Below, in pieces: positions 23,740 to 31,423 of a stretch of DNA of 64,000 nucleotides (positions are counted from its first letter, which is position 1; every line of letters starts with the position of its first letter). The stretch comes from Mycolicibacter sinensis. Its GTDB lineage: Bacteria > Actinomycetota > Actinomycetes > Mycobacteriales > Mycobacteriaceae. Under the pieces are notes generated by a model that did not search any database, was not told the DNA's origin, and saw only the letters and a list, made by a program, of their open reading frames with translations. The DNA lies in the NCBI RefSeq assembly GCF_001667945.1, contig NZ_LZJK01000151.1:16573-80572 (forward strand), given 5' to 3'. The translations under genes and the position numbers were made by a program.

Positions 23740-25068
23740 TCAGACGTAGAAGTCAAGGTCTTCTTGTCGCTTGAGCAACCGCCGCATCTCATACGGATCC
23801 TCACCGGAGAAGTAGACCAGACCCCAGTGGGTGCCGAATGCGGTGCGCTTGGTGACAGTCTCTTCCAGCGGTGCGGTGAGTTCGTGCGATTCGAAGTATT
23901 GGTGATCCTCGGTCTCCTCGGGGATGGCCAGCGTGCTGACCACCCGCCGGCGCGGATACACCCCGAAACAGCCCGCGTGCCCGCTGGCGTCGACGACCTC
24001 GCGCGGGAAGAACTGCTCGAGTTCGTCCTCGGTGGTTTTCGGGTCGAACGCCAGCACCAGGCCCTGATAGCCGTTGAAGCCGTAGACGCGCTCCAGCAGT
24101 TCGAAGACCTTGAAGCCCGGCGGCCGGTAGGCGACCTCACCGAAGTACATCTCCCCGTCGCTGGTCACGAAATATTCCGGGTGGACAAAGCCGAAATCGA
24201 TGTCGAACGTCTTGATCAGCTTCTCGATCTGCGCGGTGATCTGCGGCCGGTAACGTTCCAATTCCGGTGACGCCGGTACGAACACCGAATAGCCGAGGGT
24301 GACGTACTCGGAAATATTGAGAAACCGAATCTTCCCGTTGTGCACCCAGGCTTCGACGGCGAATTCCCAGCCGTCGAGATGTGATTCCATCAGCGCCGGG
24401 AATTCTTCGTCGGGAATCGAGTCAATGTCATCGGGAGCACGAATCACCCGGTGCCCCAGGCAGCCGGCCTTGTCGAAGGCCTTGAAGTGGATCGGGTCGT
24501 TGGGGTCGCCGTCGAGTTTCAACAACGTCTGGTTGACCCGCTTGAGGAACCGGATGACGTCGTCGCGGTCGTGCGCCTCCTCGAAGATGCCCACCCGGAT
24601 CCCGCCCAGCTGGGCGCGGCGCTTCATCAGCGACTTGTCTCGCAGCAGCATGGCTTGGCCGAGCAGTCGCGGGTTGTCCAGCAGGACGGAGTTGATGGCC
24701 CCGGCCCATTCCACGGTCTCCTCGAAGAGCGGGATCGCCACGTCGACGCCGCGCTCCTTGAGGGTTTCGGCGATCTCCATCGACCGCTCATTGAGACGCT
24801 CGAAATTCCAGGCGAGGTACGGGATGTCGTGCTGCTGACAATATTCTTCGGCCCAGTCCGGCGCCACCACCACATATCGGCGATCGAAACGGTCCACCGC
24901 ATCGATGGCGTTGAGACTCCAGCCGAGTAACGCAATATAACCCTTGTCGGGGTTCCGGCGCTTTTCCGAGGTCCGCTCAGCAATGATTCCAGCGGAATTC
25001 TGCAAAATCCCTCCAATATTTCGGGCTTTCTGCGTGCGCTTCCGCAATCCACCGTACCCGCCGGGCAC
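23740..25068 (-). CDS. ATP-grasp domain protein (predicted carboxylate-amine/thiol ligase)
   Basis: A 442-residue protein with a Rossmann-like N-domain (KGYIALLGWSLNAIDAVDRF), a central ATP-grasp fold (RDKSLMKRRAQLGG at 143-156, then HFKAFDKAG) and the metal-binding end YFVTSDGEMYFGEVAYRPPG (about 299-318) containing Glu311. ATP-grasp enzymes activate a carboxylate as acyl phosphate for attack by an amine or thiol. Substrates are unknown. The N-terminal coding part is noticeably AT-richer than its neighbours. The start is uncertain: GTG 25068 is used, while TTG 25003-25005, just downstream of GGAGGG, is an alternative. It sits between the hexapeptide acyltransferase and the papain-like-looking gene, all on one strand. 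Confidence 0.8.
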   Translation of the reverse strand: MPGGYGGLRKRTQKARNIGGILQNSAGIIAERTSEKRRNPDKGYIALLGWSLNAIDAVDRFDRRYVVVAPDWAEEYCQQHDIPYLAWNFERLNERSMEIAETLKERGVDVAIPLFEETVEWAGAINSVLLDNPRLLGQAMLLRDKSLMKRRAQLGGIRVGIFEEAHDRDDVIRFLKRVNQTLLKLDGDPNDPIHFKAFDKAGCLGHRVIRAPDDIDSIPDEEFPALMESHLDGWEFAVEAWVHNGKIRFLNISEYVTLGYSVFVPASPELERYRPQITAQIEKLIKTFDIDFGFVHPEYFVTSDGEMYFGEVAYRPPGFKVFELLERVYGFNGYQGLVLAFDPKTTEDELEQFFPREVVDASGHAGCFGVYPRRRVVSTLAIPEETEDHQYFESHELTAPLEETVTKRTAFGTHWGLVYFSGEDPYEMRRLLKRQEDLDFYV

Positions 25069-25125
25069 CGGCGCGCATCCGCCCGCGGGGCCGCCCCAGT
25101 TGGAGAGTTCAGGAGTCGGCGAGCC

Positions 25126-25863
25126 TCAGCGTGCCGCTTTCTTGCGTTCGATGTCGGCCAGCGCAGCGGCCAGCTCGGCCCGCTCGGCGGCCGAGGTCTC
25201 CCAGGCCAGCTTGCGGTTCTTGACCACCTTGGCCGGCGCGCCCACCGCGATCGAGTAGTCCGGGATGACACCCTTGACCACAGCGTGGGCGCCCAGCACG
25301 CAGCCGCGGCCGACGCTGGTCTCACGCAGGATGGTGACCTTGGCCGCGATCCAGGTGTCGGGCCCGATCCGCACCGGGCTCTTGACGATGCCCTGGTCCT
25401 TGATGGGCACGGTGATGTCGTCCATCTTGTGGTCGAAGTCGCAGACATAGCACCAGTCCGCCATCAGCACCGAATCGCCGAGCTCGATGTCGAGATAGGT
25501 GTTGATGACGTTGTCACGCCCCAGCACCACTTTGTCGCCGATGCGCAGCGAGCCCTCGTGCGCCCGAATGGTGTTCTTGTCGCCGATGTGCACCCAGCGG
25601 CCGATCTCCAGCTCGGACAGTTCCGGGGTGGCCTGAATCTCGACGCCTTTGCCCAGGAACACCATGCCGCGGGTGATGACGTGCGGGTTGGCCAGCTTGA
25701 ACTTCAGCAGCCGCCAGTAACGCACCAGGTACCACGGGGTGTAGGCCCGGTTGGCCAGCACCCAGCGCAGCGAGGCCAGCGTGAGAAAGCGGGCCTGACG
25801 CGGATCCCGCAGACGCGAACCACGCCAGCGTTTGTGGATCGGAGCACCCCACATGGTCGTCAT
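25126..25863 (-). CDS. Left-handed beta-helix (hexapeptide) acyltransferase
   Basis: A 245-residue acyl-CoA-dependent O-acyltransferase of the LbH family. The central part shows hexapeptide repeats ([LIV]-G-x4) from about 82 to 205, including IGRWVHIGDKNTIRA and VGRGCVLGAHAVVKG, and the likely catalytic His145 in CDFDHKM. Its counterpart Rv3034c belongs to the MGLP neighbourhood and is a candidate for adding short acyl groups to the methylglucan. The gene is divergent from the PQQ-repeat lipoprotein and upstream of the ATP-grasp gene. Confidence 0.87.
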   Translation of the reverse strand: MTTMWGAPIHKRWRGSRLRDPRQARFLTLASLRWVLANRAYTPWYLVRYWRLLKFKLANPHVITRGMVFLGKGVEIQATPELSELEIGRWVHIGDKNTIRAHEGSLRIGDKVVLGRDNVINTYLDIELGDSVLMADWCYVCDFDHKMDDITVPIKDQGIVKSPVRIGPDTWIAAKVTILRETSVGRGCVLGAHAVVKGVIPDYSIAVGAPAKVVKNRKLAWETSAAERAELAAALADIERKKAAR

Positions 25864-25953
25864 GGCCGGAAAGCCTACGCGAGCGCGTTCTTGCCACGCG
25901 CTACCCTCACCTGGACTCGTTCACTGGCCTGCCGATGATGGGGGATTGCCACT

Positions 25954-27261
25954 GTGTTGCGGCGACGCGGTGTCCTGGCAATCGTCGCGGTGACGGCGGT
26001 GACGCTGGCGACATTGCCGCTGGGCGGCTGCGCCAACACCGATTCGTGGGTGGACGCCGCCCCCGCACCGGGCTGGCCCGCCCAGTACGGCGATGCCGCC
26101 AACAGCAGCAACACCGCCACCGCCGGGGCCACCGACCTGCAGTTGGACTGGACCCGGTCGGTCAAGGGCGAGCTGGGAGCCGGTCCGGCGCTCGGCGTGC
26201 ACGGCTGGCTGGTGCTCAACTCCCAGACCGAGGCCGGCTGTTCGCTGATGCAGTGGGAGAACGCCGACCACGGCCGGCAGCGCTGGTGCACCCGGCTGCA
26301 CCAGGGGGGCGGATTCTTCGGCCCGCTCATCGACGGCTTCGACAACGTTTATGTCGGCCAGCCGGGCGCGATGCTGTCTTTTCCACCCACCCAGTGGATC
26401 CGCTGGCGGGCACCGGTGATCGGGATGCCCTCGACCCCGCGGATCCTCGGTGACGGCCTGCTGCTGGTGGTGACCCACCTGGGGCAGACCCTGGTTTTCG
26501 ACGCGCACCGCGGCACCGTCGTGGGCACGCCGCTGGACCTGGTGGACGGCATCGACCCGACCGACTTCCGTCGCGGCTTGGCTGACTGCGCCGCCGCCCG
26601 CCCGGACTGCCCGGTCGCCGCCGCGCCCGCCTACTCCCCGGCCAGCAACACCGTGGTGGTGAGCCTGTGGCAGCCGGGCGCCAAGGAGTCCGGCCTCGTC
26701 GGCATCAAGTACCACCCGGGCGGCACTCCCCTGCTCACTCAGGAGTGGACCAGCGACGCCGTCGCCGCCGGAGTGCTGGCCAGCCCGGTGCTCTCGGCCG
26801 ACGGCACCACCGTCTACGTCAATGGACGCGACCAACGGCTGTGGGCGATCAACGCCGCCGACGGCAAGGCGAAATGGTCGGTGCCGCTGAAGTTCCTGGC
26901 GCAGACACCGCCGGCGGTGACGCCCGGCGGGCTGATCGTCTCCGGCGGCGGCCCGGACACCGACCTGGTGGCGTTCGCCGACCGCGGCGACTACGCCGAG
27001 CAGGTGTGGCGCCGCGACGACACCACCCCGCTGTCGTCGTCGAGCCTGGCCGGAAAGGTCGGCTACACCGTCGTCGCGGGCACCAGTGTCGGGCCGGCCG
27101 GGTTGTCGCTGCTGGTGTTCGACCCCAACGACGGCCATACCGTCAACAGCTATCCGCTGCCGGAATCGCGCGGGTTTCCGCTCGGGGTCTCCGTCGGCCG
27201 TGACCGGCGGGTGGTGGTCGCCACCAGCGCCGGGCAGGTCTTCAGCTTCGCCCCGGCCTGA
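25954..27261 (+). CDS. Secreted lipoprotein with PQQ-type beta-propeller repeats
   Basis: A 435-residue exported protein. The N-terminus has an Arg-rich start, a hydrophobic core and the lipobox LGGC with Cys26 as the lipidation site. The remainder is a beta-propeller of PQQ/outer-membrane-assembly-like repeats, e.g. DAHRGTVVGTPLDL, INAADGKAKWSVPL and DPNDGHTVNSYPL. Four further Cys residues could form disulfides. No quinone-dehydrogenase metal site is evident, so a scaffolding or sensing role is more likely than catalysis. Starts at GTG 25954 after GGGGGA. Counterpart of Rv3035. Confidence 0.85.
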   Translation: MLRRRGVLAIVAVTAVTLATLPLGGCANTDSWVDAAPAPGWPAQYGDAANSSNTATAGATDLQLDWTRSVKGELGAGPALGVHGWLVLNSQTEAGCSLMQWENADHGRQRWCTRLHQGGGFFGPLIDGFDNVYVGQPGAMLSFPPTQWIRWRAPVIGMPSTPRILGDGLLLVVTHLGQTLVFDAHRGTVVGTPLDLVDGIDPTDFRRGLADCAAARPDCPVAAAPAYSPASNTVVVSLWQPGAKESGLVGIKYHPGGTPLLTQEWTSDAVAAGVLASPVLSADGTTVYVNGRDQRLWAINAADGKAKWSVPLKFLAQTPPAVTPGGLIVSGGGPDTDLVAFADRGDYAEQVWRRDDTTPLSSSSLAGKVGYTVVAGTSVGPAGLSLLVFDPNDGHTVNSYPLPESRGFPLGVSVGRDRRVVVATSAGQVFSFAPA

Positions 27262-27269
27262 ACCACCAC

Positions 27270-27971
27270 TCAAACGGCCAGCGGCGGCAGCGCGGCGCGC
27301 GGCACCTTCACCGAGGTGGCACCGGCGCTCATCGGCAGCAGCTCGCCGGGCGCGAAGTAGAAGATCACGTCCTCGTTGGTGATGGCGAAGTTCTGGTAGT
27401 GCGAGGGGTCCATGCCCGAACCGGTCGAAATCAGGATCGCCGGCACCCCGGTCTGGCGCTCGAGGTCGCGCTGCACCACCGGAAAGATCGCTTCCAATGG
27501 CTTGCTGCCCGGTGCGAACAGAGTTTCGAAGGTGATCGGCTTACGCGCCGCCAGATCGTAGTTGAACGACTGGTACCAGGTCGACGGCTGCGGGCCGCCG
27601 AGGTCCTGGAAGATCTTGAGCACGACGCTGTGAGTTCCCTTGGGCGCCTGGCCTGAACGGTGCTGCTCGGAGGTGGCGTCCATTTCGTAGGGCATGTCGC
27701 GTGAGCCGGGCGACTTGGCCACGGTCAGGAAGCCGTCGCGGTTCTGCACCAGGTAGGCGGTGAGCGCCTGCTGATCGGGGTAGTCGACCGGGAACTTCAT
27801 GTCGAGCGTGTAATTGGCGGTCGAGGAGTGGACATGACACAGCCCCCCGGACTCGATGGTTCCGCCGAGTTCGGCACACGGCGAAGCCGCGATCGCCGCG
27901 GGCAGACCCGGCAGCCCCAGCCACCCGCCCACTGCCCCGCCCGCCAACAGGGCGGCCACCAGAATGCGCAT
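27270..27971 (-). CDS. Secreted DUF3298/RsiV-like protein (Rv3036c/TB22.2 type)
   Basis: A 233-residue protein with a cleavable signal peptide (about residues 1-29, ending near AIAA-SPC). The mature part has a pair of Cys residues near its N-terminus and a C-terminal DUF3298 domain (VPAILISTGSGMDPSHYQNFAI, then DVIFYFAPGELLPMSAG). The family includes RsiV extracellular domains, which bind lysozyme; mycobacterial members are secreted esterase-like antigens of unclear activity. It converges on the PQQ-repeat lipoprotein with an 8-bp gap. Counterpart of Rv3036c. Confidence 0.85.
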   Translation of the reverse strand: MRILVAALLAGGAVGGWLGLPGLPAAIAASPCAELGGTIESGGLCHVHSSTANYTLDMKFPVDYPDQQALTAYLVQNRDGFLTVAKSPGSRDMPYEMDATSEQHRSGQAPKGTHSVVLKIFQDLGGPQPSTWYQSFNYDLAARKPITFETLFAPGSKPLEAIFPVVQRDLERQTGVPAILISTGSGMDPSHYQNFAITNEDVIFYFAPGELLPMSAGATSVKVPRAALPPLAV

Positions 27972-28031
27972 CGTCGGTTTCGTCTCGCTTTGTCTCGACT
28001 TGCCGCAGCAAGCAGGAATGGCCCGGAGTCG

Positions 28032-28048
28032 ATAGCCTACCGGGCTAT
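28032..28048 (-). terminator. Small hairpin directly after the THUMP-like gene
   Basis: ATAGCC-TACCG-GGCTAT forms a 6-bp stem immediately after the stop codon at 28049-28051. It is a weak candidate terminator for the two-gene methyltransferase unit; there is no U-tract. Confidence 0.35.
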
Positions 28049-29152
28049 TCAGCGGGAAGGATGGCAGACGAACGCAATCGGCCGGGCCGCGGCCCCCGCC
28101 CCGAGCCGGGTGATCACCACCGATAGTGCCCGGTCACCGCGCAGCCGCAGGCGGCGCCGGAGCACGTCGGGATCGAGGTCGACGCCGCGGACCAGGATCT
28201 CGCACGTGCCGCAGTCGCGGGCCGCCAGCGCCTGACGCAGGCGCTTCTCGCTGTAGGCCAACGAATCGAGTACCTCGAACCCGCGTACCCCGCAGGGCAA
28301 CTCATCCCCGGACAGGTAGGCGATATCGGGATCGAGCTGCCAGAGCCCGTGCCGGGCACCGTATTGGCGGACCAGACCGGCCCGCACCACCGCGCCGTCC
28401 GGATCGATGATCCACCGCCCCGCCGGGCGCACGTCGCAATCGGCGGGTTCGGCGTCGGTGATCTGCTCGTCGCGGTCCAGGATCACAGCGCGGCGGCGCA
28501 CCCCGGGGTCAGCCAGGCCGGGTGACCACAGGCAGGCCTCACGTACCGAGGCCCGCCATGAACTGACTTCGATCTCGCCGTCAAAACCCAGCTGTCGCAC
28601 CTTATCGAAATCGATTCCAGGAGCAGTCTTTACGACGAGTTCGCGCTGCGCATAGACATGCAGCAGGCGGTCCAGGGCGGGTTGGTAGTCGGCCGGGTCG
28701 AAGCGGCGCCGTCCCCCACTGCGGCGGCCCGGGTCGGCCAGCACCACCGTGTCGCGGGTGACCGGGGCCAGTGCGTCGGCCCGGACCAGATTTGCCCCGC
28801 CCAGATTGTGGCGTGCCATTGCCAGCCGCACCGGGTCCAGGTCGCTGCCCAGCGCCGTAGCGCTGACCTCGGACAGTGCCGCCAGTTCGGTACCGATGGA
28901 GCACGTCACATCGTGGACGACGGCATCCGGCGCGCTGGCTTTGATCCGCTGTGCCCGGCGCCGTGCCACCGGCGCGGCGCTGGCCTGTTGCAGCGCCTCG
29001 TCGGTGAACAGCCACTGCGCCGTGCCCGGCAGCTCGGCCAGCTTGGCCGACGCCCGCCGGCGCAGCAGAATGGTCTCGGCCAGTGCCGGTGTCCGCCCAC
29101 CGAAGCGGCCACGCAGCGCGGCGATGTCGGCGACCCTGGTGGCGGCGGTCAA
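28049..29152 (-). CDS. THUMP-like class I SAM-dependent methyltransferase (Rv3037c type)
   Basis: A protein of at least 367 residues, with a helical N-terminal part, a class I methyltransferase core (VVHDVTCSIGTELAALS, ATALGSDLDPVRLAMARHN, then VLADPGRRSGGRRRF) and a C-terminal THUMP-like domain. It is the counterpart of Rv3037c, listed among the putative methyltransferases of the MGLP locus, although the family resembles RNA methyltransferases. The first canonical start is TTG 29152. The frame stays open upstream to 29239 and encodes FSADDVGYLSSTDGAAALAE, which looks like the family's true N-terminus, but no ATG, GTG or TTG is available there. Confidence 0.8.
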   Translation of the reverse strand: MTAATRVADIAALRGRFGGRTPALAETILLRRRASAKLAELPGTAQWLFTDEALQQASAAPVARRRAQRIKASAPDAVVHDVTCSIGTELAALSEVSATALGSDLDPVRLAMARHNLGGANLVRADALAPVTRDTVVLADPGRRSGGRRRFDPADYQPALDRLLHVYAQRELVVKTAPGIDFDKVRQLGFDGEIEVSSWRASVREACLWSPGLADPGVRRRAVILDRDEQITDAEPADCDVRPAGRWIIDPDGAVVRAGLVRQYGARHGLWQLDPDIAYLSGDELPCGVRGFEVLDSLAYSEKRLRQALAARDCGTCEILVRGVDLDPDVLRRRLRLRGDRALSVVITRLGAGAAARPIAFVCHPSR

Positions 29153-29229
29153 CGCGAAACCGGCGACCTCGGCCAGGGCGGCGGCGCCGTCCGTCGAACT
29201 CAGGTAGCCGACATCGTCGGCACTGAAAT

Positions 29230-30198
29230 CTAGGACGGTTTAACCCCGGTGACCATCACGTTGTAGAACCAGCCCTTGGGCACCACGCGGCGCAACACGT
29301 TGGCGTCCACCCAGCTCAGCGTCCTCCAGCTACCGAACGCGAACCGCGCCCACCCCCAGCCGAGCTTGCCCGGCGGCACCGTGGACTCGAAGGTCCGAAC
29401 CGGCCAGCCCAGCATGGCGGCGGTGAACTCCTCACTGGCGGTGCGCACGTCCACGGCTCCGGCGTTGGCGGCCATCCGCTCCAGATCACGCGGCTCGAAA
29501 GTGTGCAGGTCCACGATCCACTCCAGGGCAGCGGCGCGGGAGTTCTCGTCGAGCTCTTCCTGCGGCCGGCGCCAGGAACCCATCCCGGGCAGTTTCATCG
29601 CGGCGACCGTGGTTTTCCACGTCAGGTCGGCCAGCCGGCGGGCATAGAAGTTGCCGACGGTGGTGGGCTCGCCGGCGAACACGAACCGCCCGCCCGGCTT
29701 GAGCACCCGGATCACCTCGCGCAGCGACAGCTCCACGTCCGGGATGTGGTGCAGCACGGCGTGGCCGACCACCAAATCGAAGGTGTTGTCCTCGTAGGGA
29801 ATGCCCTCGGCGTCGGCGACCCGGCCGTCGACGTCCAGGCCGAGGTTCTTGCCGTTGCGGGTGGCGACTTTGACCATGCCCGGCGACAGATCGGTGACCG
29901 ACCCGCGCCGCGCCACCCCGGACTGCATCAGGTTCAGCAGGAAGAACCCGGTGCCACAGCCCAGCTCCAGCGCCCGGTCATAGGGCAGATTGTCGCGGTC
30001 GGCAGCGGGCACGATCACGTCGAAGCGGCCCCGGGCGTAGTCGATACAGCGCTCGTCGTAAGAGATCGACCACTTCTCGTCGTACTGCTCGGCCTCCCAG
30101 TCGTGATAGAGCACCTGAGCCAGCTTGCTGTCGTGCCGGGCGGCCTCCACCTGCTCGGCGGTGGCGTGCGGGTTCGGCGTCGGGTCCGTACTCGTCAT
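29230..30198 (-). CDS. Class I SAM-dependent methyltransferase (Rv3038c type)
   Basis: A 322-residue methyltransferase. It has the SAM motif ALELGCGTGFFLLNL (about 76-90), VTDLSPGMVKVA, DAEGIPYEDNTFDLVVGHAVLHHI and RVLKPGGRFVFAGEP, the UbiE/methyltransferase-11 pattern. The C-terminal ~130 residues are family specific and Trp-rich. It is directly upstream of the THUMP-like gene and overlaps its open frame by a few codons, suggesting coupled expression. The substrate is unproven; lipid or quinone-like acceptors are as plausible as the methylglucan. Confidence 0.85.
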   Translation of the reverse strand: MTSTDPTPNPHATAEQVEAARHDSKLAQVLYHDWEAEQYDEKWSISYDERCIDYARGRFDVIVPAADRDNLPYDRALELGCGTGFFLLNLMQSGVARRGSVTDLSPGMVKVATRNGKNLGLDVDGRVADAEGIPYEDNTFDLVVGHAVLHHIPDVELSLREVIRVLKPGGRFVFAGEPTTVGNFYARRLADLTWKTTVAAMKLPGMGSWRRPQEELDENSRAAALEWIVDLHTFEPRDLERMAANAGAVDVRTASEEFTAAMLGWPVRTFESTVPPGKLGWGWARFAFGSWRTLSWVDANVLRRVVPKGWFYNVMVTGVKPS

Positions 30199-30232
30199 AG
30201 CGAGTCAGCCTAACGGCTGGGCCGACCTCGGT

Positions 30233-31303
30233 TCAGATCGCTCCCAGCAAGCCGTCAGCGACTGAGTCGGCGGCCCCGCCGGCGCTGCCCGCGAATGCGC
30301 CGGTGATCGTGTCCATCACCGACTGCGGGAAGGCCTCGTACGCGGCGATCACGTCGTTGAAGCCGGTCTGCCACGCCGCGGTGATGTCCGCCTGATCACC
30401 ACCCTGGATGGCCTCCCACAGGTGCCACAGCGCGATCTGCGGCGCGGTGATCACATTGCGGACGTCGACCAACAATCCGGTGATCAGATCCGGATTCGCC
30501 GGCACGGCTATGCCGTCCCAACTGACCAGCGTCCAGCCGTCGGTGGGATTGCCCTCCAGGATGGCCTCGCCCGCGTTGGGGGGCGGGCCGCCGTTTTCCA
30601 GCACCGTCTGCAGGATCGGCCAGATATCGGGGTTCTTGACGTTCATCAGAATCCAGATGGCGATGTCCCCGCCGCTGGAAGACGCCACGGCGGTCGTCGC
30701 GCCGCTCGGGTCGGCGATCGTGTTGTCGTACATCGTCTGGACGGCTTGGTTGACCTGGTCCTCGAACACCACCCCGTTGTAGTTGGTGCCGGGCTCGGAG
30801 ACCAGGAGGTTGCCGAGGATCCACGAGGCCATCGGCAGGAAGAAGTTGGCTTCGGTGATCAGGTCGCGGGGGTGCCCCTCGAAGAGACCGGCGGGGATCT
30901 CGTTGAGGTCCGACAACACCGTCACGTCCGGCATGCCGGGCAGGGCGGCCAGGGCCTGCATGGTCTCCTGGGTCCGGACCAGCTCCGAGGCGTAGATGCC
31001 GGCGATACCGCCCGGAAACTCCTGCTGAATGTCCTGGGCGACCTGCGCGGCCTGTTGTTCGCCCAAATCGGTGAGGTGAGCACCGGGCGGCATCGTGCCG
31101 AGAATGCCATTGAGGTCGTCGGTCGATTGCCCGTGCCGCACCAGGTCCAGCGTGATGTCGGTAGCGGTGAGCTGGATATCGGTACCGACCGCTGCGGCGG
31201 GCGGGGGCGCCGCTAGTGGCGTGACGACGGCGAATACGCCGGTGCCAAGCAGTGCGATGCCGGTGGTGGCCCACGGGCGGGTAGCAAGTCGGTGCTTGTC
31301 CAT
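30233..31303 (-). CDS. Secreted histidine-phosphatase-like protein, copy A (second catalytic His lost)
   Basis: A 356-residue exported protein (signal peptide about 1-38, ending PAAAVG) of the histidine phosphatase superfamily. It keeps the phosphohistidine motif LVRHGQST (His57), the pocket Arg in SELVRTQET and the acidic LNEIPAGLFEG. The position of the second catalytic His reads VASSSGGDIAIW, with Ser210 in place of the His found in copies C, D and E, so normal phosphatase activity is doubtful. ATG 31303 follows AGGGGGAGA; an in-frame start at 31417 would place 38 residues before the signal peptide. It is the last of five tandem paralogs. Confidence 0.82.
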   Translation of the reverse strand: MDKHRLATRPWATTGIALLGTGVFAVVTPLAAPPPAAAVGTDIQLTATDITLDLVRHGQSTDDLNGILGTMPPGAHLTDLGEQQAAQVAQDIQQEFPGGIAGIYASELVRTQETMQALAALPGMPDVTVLSDLNEIPAGLFEGHPRDLITEANFFLPMASWILGNLLVSEPGTNYNGVVFEDQVNQAVQTMYDNTIADPSGATTAVASSSGGDIAIWILMNVKNPDIWPILQTVLENGGPPPNAGEAILEGNPTDGWTLVSWDGIAVPANPDLITGLLVDVRNVITAPQIALWHLWEAIQGGDQADITAAWQTGFNDVIAAYEAFPQSVMDTITGAFAGSAGGAADSVADGLLGAI

Positions 31304-31423
31304 ATCTCCCCCTGGCAGACTTCGGGCGCGGTTGACGCCACGCTGCATACCCACTGGCGAACGGGATAACACCCAATTTTCAGGAAGGCCCGGGTCCTTG
31401 TTCAGTAACACCGACACGCCGGT

